Origin: Bacillus pseudomycoides
GTDB taxonomy: Bacteria > Bacillota > Bacilli > Bacillales > Bacillaceae_G
Length of the DNA: 64,000 bases
Reading direction: 5' to 3'
Assembly (NCBI RefSeq): GCF_002551005.1
Contig: NZ_NVOY01000001.1
Location: 133,888 to 197,887, forward strand
How positions within the stretch are numbered: position 1 is the first letter of the stretch; the number at the start of each line of letters is the position of its first letter. The notes beneath the pieces were generated by a model that was not told the DNA's origin, ran no database searches, and saw nothing but the letters and a program-made list of their open reading frames with translations. The position numbers were made by a program, and so were the translations under genes. This document shows positions 17,741 to 25,917 of the stretch, in pieces.

Positions 17741-18200
17741 ATTTTCGTTCTTTTTGAAGAATATCTTTCAACTCTTCAATAAATACGTTCAAATCTTTAA
17801 ATTGTCGGTAAACAGATGCAAAACGCACATATGCAACATCATCAATATCACGAAGCGCTTCCATGACCATTTCACCAATCATATCGCTTTTTACTTCTGA
17901 CATTCCTAGGTTACGCAATTCCCGTTCTACATGTTGCGTGATTTCTTCTAATTGTTTTAACGTTACAGGCCGCTTTTCACACGCTTTAATTAAACCACGC
18001 AAAATTTTCTCTTTGTTAAATTCTTCTCGCGTCCCTTCTTTCTTTACAACAATAAGCGGCGGCTCTTCGACGCGTTCAAATGTTGTAAAGCGATTGAAAC
18101 AGCTTTCGCACTCTCTTCTTCTGCGAATTGATCGTCCTTCGTCAACCGGACGCGAATCCAATACTCTCGTACCATTGTGAAAACAGGATGGACAACGCAA
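17739..18200 (-). CDS. nrdR: Transcriptional repressor NrdR
   Basis: This 153-aa protein has the N-terminal zinc ribbon CPSC...CESC, the basic patch [20 protein letters not shown], and an ATP-cone domain ([29 protein letters not shown]). NrdR senses ATP/dATP and represses ribonucleotide reductase genes. The start is set at TTG (18200, MRCPSC) because AAAGGAG has 8-nt spacing to it and NrdR proteins begin MRCP; the open frame starts at a GTG 9 nt earlier that overlaps the ribosome site. Confidence 0.95.
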   Translation of the reverse strand: MRCPSCFHNGTRVLDSRPVDEGRSIRRRRECESCFNRFTTFERVEEPPLIVVKKEGTREEFNKEKILRGLIKACEKRPVTLKQLEEITQHVERELRNLGMSEVKSDMIGEMVMEALRDIDDVAYVRFASVYRQFKDLNVFIEELKDILQKERK

Positions 18201-18347
18201 TCCATTCACTCCTTTACAATTTAATTTTATCTTAACAAAACTAAAACATTATAAACAAGGATTTTCTCTTCTATATTATAAACACTTAATCAAATATACT
18301 TATGTATCAACAAATTTCTTCTTATAAAATAGATATAGAAATACTAA

Positions 18348-18372
18348 AAAGAGGTGTATTATACACCTCTTT
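18348..18372 (-). terminator. Terminator after speD
   Basis: AAAGAGGTGTA-tta-TACACCTCTTT is a perfect 11-bp stem, followed on the minus strand by TTTAGT. Confidence 0.85.
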
Positions 18373-18398
18373 ACATTTTAAATCAATTATCTTCTTTT

Positions 18399-18791
18399 TT
18401 AAAGAGCTTTTGTCTCTCTTTGTTTAATTTCGAAGCTACCTGTACCACGAGGAAGTTCAATGCTCTCTCTCGTTTTTGCTCCTAAACCTTCAGCGATGTA
18501 CTCTGCAGCAACATTTGGATCAATGCGGTCACCACAAGTATATACATCAATACTTGCATAACCATGCTCCGGAAAGCTGTGAATTGTTAAGTGAGATTCA
18601 GAAATAATTACAACTCCACTTACACCTTGTGGTGCAAATTTATGGAAAGCAACCTCACGTACTTCAGCGCCTGCTCGAAGTGCTGCATCCACAAATAATT
18701 TTTCGATATAAGGCATATCATTAAGCTTGTCGAAATCGCAATCCCAAAGTTCCGCGATTACGTGACGACCCATAGTGTCCATAGTATCCAT
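18399..18791 (-). CDS. speD: S-adenosylmethionine decarboxylase proenzyme
   Basis: This 130-aa class 1B AdoMetDC (SpeD/SpeH) cleaves itself between Glu65 and Ser66 in [13 protein letters not shown] to make the pyruvoyl cofactor; the catalytic Cys86 lies in DVYTCGD. It makes decarboxylated SAM for spermidine synthesis. The ATG at 18791 lies 8 nt after AAGGGGGA. Two further in-frame ATGs follow within seven codons (MDTMDTMG), so the exact start is slightly uncertain. The mRNA has an unusual structured leader that can hide this ribosome site. Confidence 0.96.
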   Translation of the reverse strand: MDTMDTMGRHVIAELWDCDFDKLNDMPYIEKLFVDAALRAGAEVREVAFHKFAPQGVSGVVIISESHLTIHSFPEHGYASIDVYTCGDRIDPNVAAEYIAEGLGAKTRESIELPRGTGSFEIKQRETKAL

Positions 18792-18940
18792 TCTACAGTT
18801 CCCCCTTGTTAATTTAATTTAACTGTTCGAATTGAAAACTAATTTGCAATTTGGCTTGCTCCACTACCACGGGGGAAAGTTAGTCCAGAGAGGTCCTAAC
18901 CCTTTAAGCAGTGACTACCACCTCAGCTCTTAAGTTTACG
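18792..18940 (-). ncRNA. Candidate structured cis-regulatory leader of speD
   Basis: A leader of about 148 nt lies between a good promoter and the speD ATG. It holds GAGGT...ACCTC (stem around GGTAGTCACTGC), GTTAG...CTAAC, and a TTCCCCC block (18871-18877 region) exactly complementary to GGGGGAA of the ribosome site (18799-18805). GTGGTAGT occurs twice. This fits an mRNA switch on translation. I do not recognise a known SAM riboswitch class. Confidence 0.5.
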
Positions 18941-18946
18941 AATGTT

Positions 18947-18975
18947 AGTATACTTTGTTTATTTTTATTTTGCAA
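18947..18975 (-). promoter_or_regulatory. Sigma-A promoter of speD
   Basis: TTGCAA (18970-18975), a 17-nt spacer and TATACT (18947-18952) on the minus strand place the transcription start near 18940, upstream of the structured leader. Confidence 0.65.
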
Positions 18976-19113
18976 CAACAGTTTTTTATTTTTTTTGATG
19001 ACATTTTCCCTTTTATTTTTCTAAAAAAATAGAATAGATCCGAAACCACAGTAATCATAGCTGTTCTAGGTGATTTACACAGAAAAAATATGTAATATTT
19101 TTCTATTATAAAA

Positions 19114-19146
19114 AGAAAAAAGGACAGGCTAACGCCTGCCCTTTTC
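19114..19146 (-). terminator. Terminator after gapB
   Basis: GAAAAGGGCAGGC-gtta-GCCTGTCCTTTTTTC on the minus strand is a strong hairpin just after the gapB stop. Confidence 0.88.
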
Positions 19147-19153
19147 TCATCTA

Positions 19154-20182
19154 TTAAATATGTTGTACGTTTTCTTGTTTCGCAAATTGATCTACAACAA
19201 GCTTTACAAGGTCTACAACACGACGAGAATAGCCCCATTCGTTATCGTACCAAGCAAGTACTTTTACTTTTCGATCGCCCATTACCATTGTAGATAAACC
19301 ATCGATAATTGCAGAATGCGTATTTGTATTAAAATCGATAGAAACAAGCGGCTCATCGCTAAATGCGACAATTCCTTTTAATGCACCATTCGCAACATTC
19401 ATAAATGCTTCATTAATCTCTTCTACTGTTACGTCGCGCTTTACATCTACAACTAAGTCAACAAGAGATACATTTGGCGTCGGAACGCGAAGTGCCATAC
19501 CATGAAGTTTTCCATTTAAATGCGGAAGAACTTTTGCTAACGCTTTCGCAGCACCTGTCGTTGTTGGAATGATTGACTGCCCGCAAGCGCGTGCTCTACG
19601 TAAGTCTTTATGTGGATTATCAATATTTTTTTGGTCATTTGTATATGCATGAACTGTTGTCATTAAACCGTTTTCAATTCCAAACTGCTCATCTAACACC
19701 TTTACAACAGGTGCTAAACAGTTTGTTGTACAAGATGCATTTGAAATAACGGTATGTTTTGTAATATCAAGTTGTTCGTCGTTTACACCAACAACAATTG
19801 TTACGTCTTCATTTTTTCCTGGTGCAGTTAAAATAACGTTTTTCGCACCAGCTTCTACGTGAAGACTTGCTTTTTCTTTAGAATTAAATTTACCTGTCGC
19901 TTCTATTACAATATCTACTTCCATTTCTTTCCAAGGCAATTCTTTTGGATCGCGGTTGTTTAAAAGGCGAATCATTTTACCATCTACTAATAAATGATCT
20001 TCAAACGCTTCTACTGTACCATCAAATTTACCGTGAACTGTATCATATTTAATTAAATGTGCTAACGTTTCAGATGGGTAGCTCGCATTAATCGCTACAA
20101 TTTCGAATGCGCTTTCTTTTACTGCCTGACGAAACACCATTCTCCCAATACGTCCAAATCCATTAATTGCCACACGAATCAT
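19154..20182 (-). CDS. gapB: NADP-type glyceraldehyde-3-phosphate dehydrogenase (gluconeogenic)
   Basis: This 342-aa enzyme has the Rossmann start VAINGFGRIGRM, the catalytic Cys151 in NASCTTNCLAP and the C-terminal NEWGYSRRVVDL. Where glycolytic GapA has Asp after the second beta strand (INDL), this has INASYPSETL; Ala-Ser there favours NADP, as in B. subtilis GapB, which runs towards gluconeogenesis. The position between speD and coaE matches gapB. In B. subtilis it is repressed by CcpN in glucose; I did not identify such an operator here. Confidence 0.95.
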   Translation of the reverse strand: MIRVAINGFGRIGRMVFRQAVKESAFEIVAINASYPSETLAHLIKYDTVHGKFDGTVEAFEDHLLVDGKMIRLLNNRDPKELPWKEMEVDIVIEATGKFNSKEKASLHVEAGAKNVILTAPGKNEDVTIVVGVNDEQLDITKHTVISNASCTTNCLAPVVKVLDEQFGIENGLMTTVHAYTNDQKNIDNPHKDLRRARACGQSIIPTTTGAAKALAKVLPHLNGKLHGMALRVPTPNVSLVDLVVDVKRDVTVEEINEAFMNVANGALKGIVAFSDEPLVSIDFNTNTHSAIIDGLSTMVMGDRKVKVLAWYDNEWGYSRRVVDLVKLVVDQFAKQENVQHI

Positions 20183-20291
20183 AATATGTTATCCCCCTTG
20201 ATTGCGTTATACTATTTATCTCCAATCCCAATAATAGTATAACACAAAAAGAGGATATGTCACTAAACAATTTCACCATTTTCAAATTTTT

Positions 20292-20894
20292 TTATTTAAT
20301 AATGTTCCATTCCATTAAAATGTTACTTAATTGTGCTTTCGTCTCTTCTATTGTGCCATTATTATTAATCACTTTATCTGCTAATGCTATTTTCTCTCGC
20401 AATGGCATTTGCGAAGCAATTCTTGCTTTTGCCTCTTCTTCTGTAAAATTATTGCGTTCCATTAACCTTGTCATTTGCGTTTCATTGTCCACATAAACGA
20501 GTAAAATTTGATCGACAAGACTTGTTAATTTACCCTCAAATAAGAGTGGAATATCGAGCACAACCGCTTGCGCATTTTCTCTTATGTATCTATCCTTTTG
20601 TGCATTCATTTTCTTTCGTACAGCTGGATGCACAATACCATTTAACAGCAACCTTTTTTCTTCATTATGGAATACAATGCTGCCAAGTTTCGGGCGATTT
20701 AATTCTCCATTTTCCTCAAGCACTTCTTTTCCAAATGCTTTTACAATTTCGTTATACGCTTCCTTACCAGGCTCTACAACTTCCCTTGCAATAATATCTG
20801 CATCAATGACTGGAATGTGAAAACCTTGAAACATTTTTGATACCGTACTTTTTCCACTAGCAATGCCGCCTGTTAATCCAATTACAACTGTCAT
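20292..20894 (-). CDS. coaE: Dephospho-CoA kinase
   Basis: This 200-aa P-loop kinase opens VVIGLTGGIASGKSTV (Walker A), followed by DADIIAREVVEPG (substrate-binding Asp) and LLFEGKLTSLVDQ, then the lid RNNFTEEEAKARI. It phosphorylates dephospho-CoA, the last step of CoA synthesis. The second of two adjacent ATGs (20894) is preferred because GGGGG lies 6 nt upstream, against 3 nt for the first. It is 109 nt upstream of gapB, with which it may be co-transcribed. Confidence 0.94.
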   Translation of the reverse strand: MTVVIGLTGGIASGKSTVSKMFQGFHIPVIDADIIAREVVEPGKEAYNEIVKAFGKEVLEENGELNRPKLGSIVFHNEEKRLLLNGIVHPAVRKKMNAQKDRYIRENAQAVVLDIPLLFEGKLTSLVDQILLVYVDNETQMTRLMERNNFTEEEAKARIASQMPLREKIALADKVINNNGTIEETKAQLSNILMEWNIIK

Positions 20895-20912
20895 CATAAT
20901 CCCCCTTATAAT

Positions 20913-20944
20913 AAAAGACGTGAAACAATCGTTTCACGTCTTTT
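20913..20944 (-). terminator. Terminator after ytaF
   Basis: AAAAGACGTGAAAC-aatc-GTTTCACGTCTTTT is a perfect 14-bp stem overlapping the ytaF stop codon. Confidence 0.92.
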
Positions 20945-21575
20945 ACATTTTCCAAATCCCAATAATAATAAGTAATACACCTGGTAAAAACGTGAATTTT
21001 TGTAGCCATCGCATATTTGATAATACGGTCCCTACTTTCATTCCGCTGAACAAAAATAGCGAGCTCATTACCGCAACTAATCCTGCCATCATGAACGGGG
21101 AATATCCAAGTAAAGAGGCACCAATCCCAGCTCCAAATGAATCCAATGAAAGTGCCATACCAAGGAGGAGTGCTTCTATTCCCGAAATGATCCCAGACTT
21201 ATCAAAATCAGCAACAGTCGGTTTTCGTAAAATTTGAATGACAAGACCGAGAGACGCAATTTCTAAGTTCCATACTTTTTCTTCTTGCATTGCATCCTCT
21301 TTTTTATCACTTTGAAAAAATTGATACAACACCCACGCACCGATTACTACAAGAACGAACCCTCCAATTCTTTTCGCCAGCACCGGTGAAAAAATTTGAG
21401 CAATCATATGTCCGATTCCCATTGAGAGTATCATCACAACAGCTGAACAAATCCCAATTACAATAATTGATTTCAGTGGAATACGAACATTCCGGAGCCC
21501 GTACGTCAGTCCTACACTACAGCTATCTAAACTTAACGTAAAAGCTAATAAAATAAGAGAGAAATAATGATACAT
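20943..21575 (-). CDS. ytaF: Sporulation membrane protein YtaF (MntP-like fold)
   Basis: This 210-aa protein has six hydrophobic helices and the paired motif of the MntP/YtaF family: LAFTLSLDSCSVGLTYG near residue 10 and GMALSLDSFGAGIGAS near residue 137. The repeated LSLDS suggests an internal duplication with a membrane-buried Asp in each half, as in cation exporters. It lies in the conserved polA-mutM-ytaF-coaE order and is reported as sporulation-associated in Bacillus. AAGGAG precedes the ATG. A bcr1 repeat has inserted between mutM and this gene. Confidence 0.88.
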   Translation of the reverse strand: MYHYFSLILLAFTLSLDSCSVGLTYGLRNVRIPLKSIIVIGICSAVVMILSMGIGHMIAQIFSPVLAKRIGGFVLVVIGAWVLYQFFQSDKKEDAMQEEKVWNLEIASLGLVIQILRKPTVADFDKSGIISGIEALLLGMALSLDSFGAGIGASLLGYSPFMMAGLVAVMSSLFLFSGMKVGTVLSNMRWLQKFTFLPGVLLIIIGIWKM

Positions 21576-21647
21576 CGATAAGCTCCTTCCCTACATATAG
21601 CTTTGCTTATATATATGACAAAAGCCTATCCGATGTTATTGTGAAAA

Positions 21648-21923
21648 ATAAAGTGAAACTTCCATCAGTGGTTTTTTTCATCCACCACTGATGGAAAGCC
21701 CTCACCAATCGGGCTTTTACGGGCAGTTAGCCCCAACCTATCTTCTTTAGAAAAGCGGAAGCGGCTCGCTCAGAATCGCAGGACGTTGGAGTCCCTGACA
21801 GAGAGGCGTTTTTTGCCTCGTCCGAGGGGGCGAAACGACCGGAGATTCTAGCCGTTGGAGCTAGACAACGTTTCTCTTTGAATCTTGAGGTGGGGGCTTA
21901 CTGCCCACGAATAGCGGGATAAA
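21648..21923 (-). repeat. bcr1 element, copy 1 (long form with module M inside)
   Basis: Flanked by ATAAA duplications (21648-21652 and 21919-21923), the 266-bp body is the reverse complement of the copies at 25744 and 29881: CACCAATCGGGCTTTTACGGGCAGT, then GAGGTGGG and CCCACGAATAGCGGGAT at the end. TTTAT target duplications are a known mark of bcr1 of the B. cereus group. The terminal hairpin CCATCAGTGG...CCACTGATGG differs from the other copies by paired changes. Its middle holds a 121-bp module (21749-21869). Confidence 0.88.
21749..21869 (+). repeat. Nested module M inside bcr1 copy 1
   Basis: It begins AGAAAAGCGGAAGCGG and ends GAGCTAGACAAC, like the modules in repeat R. Its hairpins include GGAC-gttgga-GTCC, GAGGC-gttttt-tGCCTC and TCTAGC-cgttgga-GCTAGA; two of them have the same CGTTGGA loop. 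An outer AGAATC...GATTCT pair spans the set. bcr1 copy 2 keeps about 30 bp of it (25799-25828). Confidence 0.55.
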
Positions 21924-21967
21924 ATGATATTGCTGTCAGTAAATCTTTTTACCGTTGTTTCGTTTGT

Positions 21968-22798
21968 TTAGCTTTTCGGCTGACAAGCCGGACAATAATG
22001 TGTACCACGCCCGCCAACAACTGTTTTTTCAAGCAAAGTGCCGCATGTTATACATGGCTCACCTTTTCTTCCGTATACATAAAGACGCTCTTGAAATGAA
22101 CCAATCTTTCCTTGTGAATTTACATACGTACGAATCGTACTTCCACCGCGTTCTACCGCTTCCGATAACGTTGAAACGATTTCTTTATACAACGTTTCAA
22201 ATTCTTCATTTGTTAAAGAAGACGCTTCTCGCTCTGGATGAATACGTGAACGAAATAACACTTCATCTACATATATATTACCAAGGCCCACTAAAATACG
22301 TTGATCTAGTAAGGCAACCTTTACTTTCCGAGCAGTTTTTCGCAATTTTTCTTGTAAATACACAGATGTTAACTCAGTTGAAAAAGGTTCCGGCCCTAAA
22401 TCCGCAAGCGGCATAACTGTAAACTCTGTACCTTTTTTAAATAGATGCATCGTGCCAAATTTCCGTACATCTTTGTAACGAAGTTCTGTACCGTCTGTAA
22501 AACGAAAACGGACGTGTGTATGCTTATCAACTGGATCGTCACTTTCGCTTTGCATATACTTCCCTTCCATTCGCAAATGGGACACAATGACGTAACGGGT
22601 TACATATATAAGAAGAAACTTGCCGCGGCGCCTAATCTCTTCAATCGTTTCGCCGCGTAGCATCTCTTTAAAAAGTTCGGCGTCATCTGGTTCTTTCACT
22701 AAATTGGGATATGTTACAATCACTTCTTCGATTGTCTTTCCTTTGACGAGCCCTTCTAGCGTTCGCCTTACATTTTCTACCTCTGGTAATTCTGGCAT
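21968..22798 (-). CDS. mutM: Formamidopyrimidine-DNA glycosylase (Fpg)
   Basis: This 276-aa repair enzyme opens MPELPEVENVRRTL with catalytic Pro2 and Glu3. It includes VGLGNIYVDEVLF (helix-two-turn-helix) and ends with the zinc finger CITCGTLLEKT...YCPACQ. It removes 8-oxoguanine and formamidopyrimidines and nicks the site by its lyase activity. It is only 12 nt downstream of polA and so translationally coupled in a repair operon. AAGGAAGTG precedes the ATG. Confidence 0.97.
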   Translation of the reverse strand: MPELPEVENVRRTLEGLVKGKTIEEVIVTYPNLVKEPDDAELFKEMLRGETIEEIRRRGKFLLIYVTRYVIVSHLRMEGKYMQSESDDPVDKHTHVRFRFTDGTELRYKDVRKFGTMHLFKKGTEFTVMPLADLGPEPFSTELTSVYLQEKLRKTARKVKVALLDQRILVGLGNIYVDEVLFRSRIHPEREASSLTNEEFETLYKEIVSTLSEAVERGGSTIRTYVNSQGKIGSFQERLYVYGRKGEPCITCGTLLEKTVVGGRGTHYCPACQPKS

Positions 22799-22810
22799 AC
22801 TATCACTTCC

Positions 22811-25444
22811 TTACTTTGCGTCATACCACGTTGGACCGTATGAATAATCAACCTTTAATGGAACGGAAAGCTCAATCGCATGCTCCATAACTTCAGGTAC
22901 AAGCTTCTCTAACTTCTCTACCTCTTCTTGCGGCACTTCAAAAATAAGTTCATCGTGCACTTGCAGAAGAAGACGTGCTTGCAATCCTTCTTCTTCTAAT
23001 CGATCCGCCATAATAATCATTGCTTTTTTAATAATATCAGCAGCACTTCCTTGAATCGGTGTATTCATTGCAGTCCGCTCTGCAAAGCCGCGCACATTAA
23101 AATTACGACTCGTAATTTCCGGAATGTAACGACGGCGATTTAGCAATGTAGATACATAGCCTTTTTGTTTCGCCTCTTGCACAATATCACTCATATATTC
23201 TTTGACTCCTGGAAAACTCTCTAAATACTTTTGAATGAAATCAGCTGCTGCTTTTCGCGTAATACCTAGGTTTTGTGATAAACCGTAGTCACTAATTCCA
23301 TATACAATTCCGAAGTTTACCGCTTTCGCTTGACGTCTCATATTAGAGGTTACATCATCCTTTTCAACACCAAACACATCCATCGCTGTTTTTGTGTGAA
23401 TATCCATATCATGTTGGAACGCTTCAATTAAACCATGATCCTTAGAAATATGGGCTAATACACGTAATTCGATTTGAGAATAGTCTGCCGCAAATATGAT
23501 CCAATCTTTTTCTGACGGAATAAACGCTTGACGTATTTTTCTACCTTCCTCTAAACGAATCGGAATGTTTTGTAAGTTAGGTTCCGTTGAGCTTAAACGC
23601 CCTGTTTGTGTTAAAACTTGATTAAAGCGCGTATGAATTTTAGACGAATCTGTATACACGACTTTTAATAATCCTTCGATGTACGTAGAATTTAATTTCC
23701 CTAACTGACGATAATGCAAGATTTTCGGAATAATTTCATGATGCTCCATTAATTTTTCTAACACATCAGCCGATGTAGAATAACCTGTTTTTGTCTTCTT
23801 AATAACCGGTAAGTTTAAAGTTTCAAATAAGATGACACCAAGCTGCTTCGGCGAGTTAATATTGAATTCTGTTCCTGCAAGCTCATAAATTTCTTCTTCC
23901 ATTTTCTTTAGCTGCGTAGCCAATTCATCACCCATAGCGCGGAGACGATTCGTATCAACTACAACGCCCTTACATTCCATATCTGCTAATACGCGGCAAA
24001 GCGGCATTTCCAGCTCAGTAAATAATTCGTACTGCTCATTATTTTTTAACTCTTCAACAAACGATTGCTGTACATCATATAACACATGTACTTTTCGTGC
24101 TACGTGTTCCGCGACAACTTCCAGCTCTGGTACAGCACGTTTTGCACCTTTTCCGTACACTTCCTCATCTGATTGCACAGCATGCATATCTTTCATTTTC
24201 GCAACAGCACGGAAATCTTTATCTGTCTCTGCTGGGTCAAGTAAATATGCTGCAATTAATAAATCAAAATCAATTCCCTTTATTTCATAGCCTTTCCACT
24301 TTAACGAAACAATTGCACGCTTTGCATCAAATGTATACTTCTTCATTTCCGGATTCGCTAACCAGTCCGTAAAAGCTTGTGATGAAAGAGCAATATCAGC
24401 CGGAACAAAGTAACATCCATTTTCGTTTTGAACACCAAACCCTTGAATATCCGCTGCGTGATAATTATCTTCTTGCACTTCTACAATGATTGCGCTATCC
24501 TGCTGCAACATTTCCTCGGTTACTTCTTCTACAATTTCAAATGAAATATCATCTAGCTCAGCTGCAGGTGTTTCTACAACTGGTGCGCCTAACTTCGTTA
24601 AGAGAGAATGGAACCCTAAGTTCTCGAACATTGGGATTACATCGCTATTCTCATATCCGTTATAAGCAATATCTTCTATATGAATTGTAACTGGTGCATC
24701 GGTAATAATTGTTGCTAACTCTTTACTCATCAATGCTTGTTCTTTATTCTCTTCAAGCTTCTCTTTTAATTTCTTACCGCTCACTTTGTCTAAGTTTTCA
24801 TATACAGCCTCTACTGTTTCAAATTGTGTTAACAATTTAATAGCTGTCTTCTCGCCAACACCAGGGACACCTGGGATATTATCTGATTGATCTCCCATTA
24901 ACCCTTTCATATCAATAATTTGCTTTGGCGATAAGCTGTATTTTTCAAATAACGTTTCTTTCGTATACTCATCTACTTCTGTAATTCCTTTACGCGGAAT
25001 ACATACGCGCGTATTGTCTGAAACGAGTTGAAGCAAATCTTTATCTCCTGAAATCACTTTTACTTCAATACCTTGCTCACTCGCTTCTTTCGCCAATGTT
25101 CCCATAATGTCATCCGCTTCGTAGTTCTCTAATTCGTAGCGAGACACATGAAATGCATCTAACAATTCACGAATGAATGGAAACTGCTCTGATAATTCTG
25201 GTGGCGTTTTTTGGCGACCGCCTTTATACTCACTAAATGTATTATGACGAAACGTTGTTTTCCCTGCATCAAACGCAACGAGCATATGCGTTGGTTTTTC
25301 TTCTTCTAAAATTCTCATTAGCATCATCGTGAAACCATAAATGGCATTTGTATGTATACCTTTATCGTTATTTAAAAGCGGCAACGCAAAGAATGCGCGA
25401 TACGCAATGTTATTTCCATCAACTAAAACAACTTTCTTTTCCAA
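22811..25444 (-). CDS. polA: DNA polymerase I
   Basis: This 877-aa enzyme has an N-terminal 5' nuclease domain (VLVDGNNIAYRAFFALP; VSGDKDLLQLVSD; DQSDNIPGVPGVGEKTA), a middle 3'-5' exonuclease-like domain that lacks the full set of carboxylates as in other Bacillus enzymes, and a polymerase domain with DYSQIELRVLAH (motif A), RRQAKAVNFGIVYG (O helix) and QVHDELIFE (motif C). It fills gaps and removes RNA primers. The TTG at 25444 (MEKKVVLVDG) has 8-nt spacing to GGGGAGG; the open frame begins 9 nt earlier at a TTG touching the ribosome site. Confidence 0.97.
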   Translation of the reverse strand: MEKKVVLVDGNNIAYRAFFALPLLNNDKGIHTNAIYGFTMMLMRILEEEKPTHMLVAFDAGKTTFRHNTFSEYKGGRQKTPPELSEQFPFIRELLDAFHVSRYELENYEADDIMGTLAKEASEQGIEVKVISGDKDLLQLVSDNTRVCIPRKGITEVDEYTKETLFEKYSLSPKQIIDMKGLMGDQSDNIPGVPGVGEKTAIKLLTQFETVEAVYENLDKVSGKKLKEKLEENKEQALMSKELATIITDAPVTIHIEDIAYNGYENSDVIPMFENLGFHSLLTKLGAPVVETPAAELDDISFEIVEEVTEEMLQQDSAIIVEVQEDNYHAADIQGFGVQNENGCYFVPADIALSSQAFTDWLANPEMKKYTFDAKRAIVSLKWKGYEIKGIDFDLLIAAYLLDPAETDKDFRAVAKMKDMHAVQSDEEVYGKGAKRAVPELEVVAEHVARKVHVLYDVQQSFVEELKNNEQYELFTELEMPLCRVLADMECKGVVVDTNRLRAMGDELATQLKKMEEEIYELAGTEFNINSPKQLGVILFETLNLPVIKKTKTGYSTSADVLEKLMEHHEIIPKILHYRQLGKLNSTYIEGLLKVVYTDSSKIHTRFNQVLTQTGRLSSTEPNLQNIPIRLEEGRKIRQAFIPSEKDWIIFAADYSQIELRVLAHISKDHGLIEAFQHDMDIHTKTAMDVFGVEKDDVTSNMRRQAKAVNFGIVYGISDYGLSQNLGITRKAAADFIQKYLESFPGVKEYMSDIVQEAKQKGYVSTLLNRRRYIPEITSRNFNVRGFAERTAMNTPIQGSAADIIKKAMIIMADRLEEEGLQARLLLQVHDELIFEVPQEEVEKLEKLVPEVMEHAIELSVPLKVDYSYGPTWYDAK

Positions 25445-25499
25445 ATGGAACAACCTCCCCGTAAAAAATTAAAACGATTTTTCAATACAATAGAAAAAA

Positions 25500-25556
25500 C
25501 CGTTGTTTTTCTTCTCTCTATATTACCACGACTCAAAGAGAGAAGAAAAACAACGG
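25500..25556 (-). terminator. Long-stem terminator between phoR and polA
   Basis: CCGTTGTTTTTCTTCTCTCT and its perfect complement (20 bp each) enclose a 17-nt loop and are followed by TTTTTTC on the minus strand. It ends the phoPR transcript ahead of polA. Confidence 0.85.
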
Positions 25557-25743
25557 CTTTCTTTATAACTATATTCAACATAATAAGTGGAAATTATTTT
25601 GTCATATAAAAGGGAAGTGACGAGAATAAGCTTCCTTATCCTCGTCCCAAACTACTCCTTGGATGAAGGGGTTTTCATGTATTATAGTAACAGACCTTTA
25701 TTAATATAAAATGAAGTTATTGTTAATATAATGTAAACATCTA

Positions 25744-25917
25744 TTTATCCCGCTATTCGTGAGCAATAATACTCCCACCTCAAAATTCAGCGAAAGCATT
25801 GTCCAGTTCCAGTGGCTAGAATGTTCGGTGGGAGATAAACTGCTCGTAAAAGCCCGATTGGTGAGGGCTGATAATCAGCGGGGGATAAAGCCCCCACTGA
25901 TTAAAGTTTCACTTTAT
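25744..25917 (+). repeat. bcr1 element, copy 2, overlapping the 3' end of phoR
   Basis: TTTAT at 25744-25748 and 25913-25917 flank a 164-bp body: CCCGCTATTCGTGAGCAATA at the left, AAAGCCCGATTGGTGAGGGC in the middle, hairpin TAATCAGCGGGGG...CCCCCACTGATTA at the right. The phoR stop codon (25901-25903) lies inside the element, so the last PhoR residues come from it. A 30-bp vestige of module M sits at 25799-25828. Confidence 0.9.

Noticed and set aside
18792-18940. Known SAM riboswitch upstream of speD
   Set aside because: I could not find the conserved cores of SAM-I, SAM-II or SMK box; it is reported only as an unclassified candidate leader.
18945-19238. 97-codon minus-strand frame overlapping the end of gapB
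   Set aside because: It is in another frame of gapB and crosses the gapB terminator; the composition is not protein-like.
25619-25646. Hairpin GACGAGAATAAG-cttc-CTTATCCTCGTC as the phoR terminator
   Set aside because: One mismatch and only a weak T run; the 20-bp stem at 25500-25556 is a much better terminator, so this was not listed as a feature.
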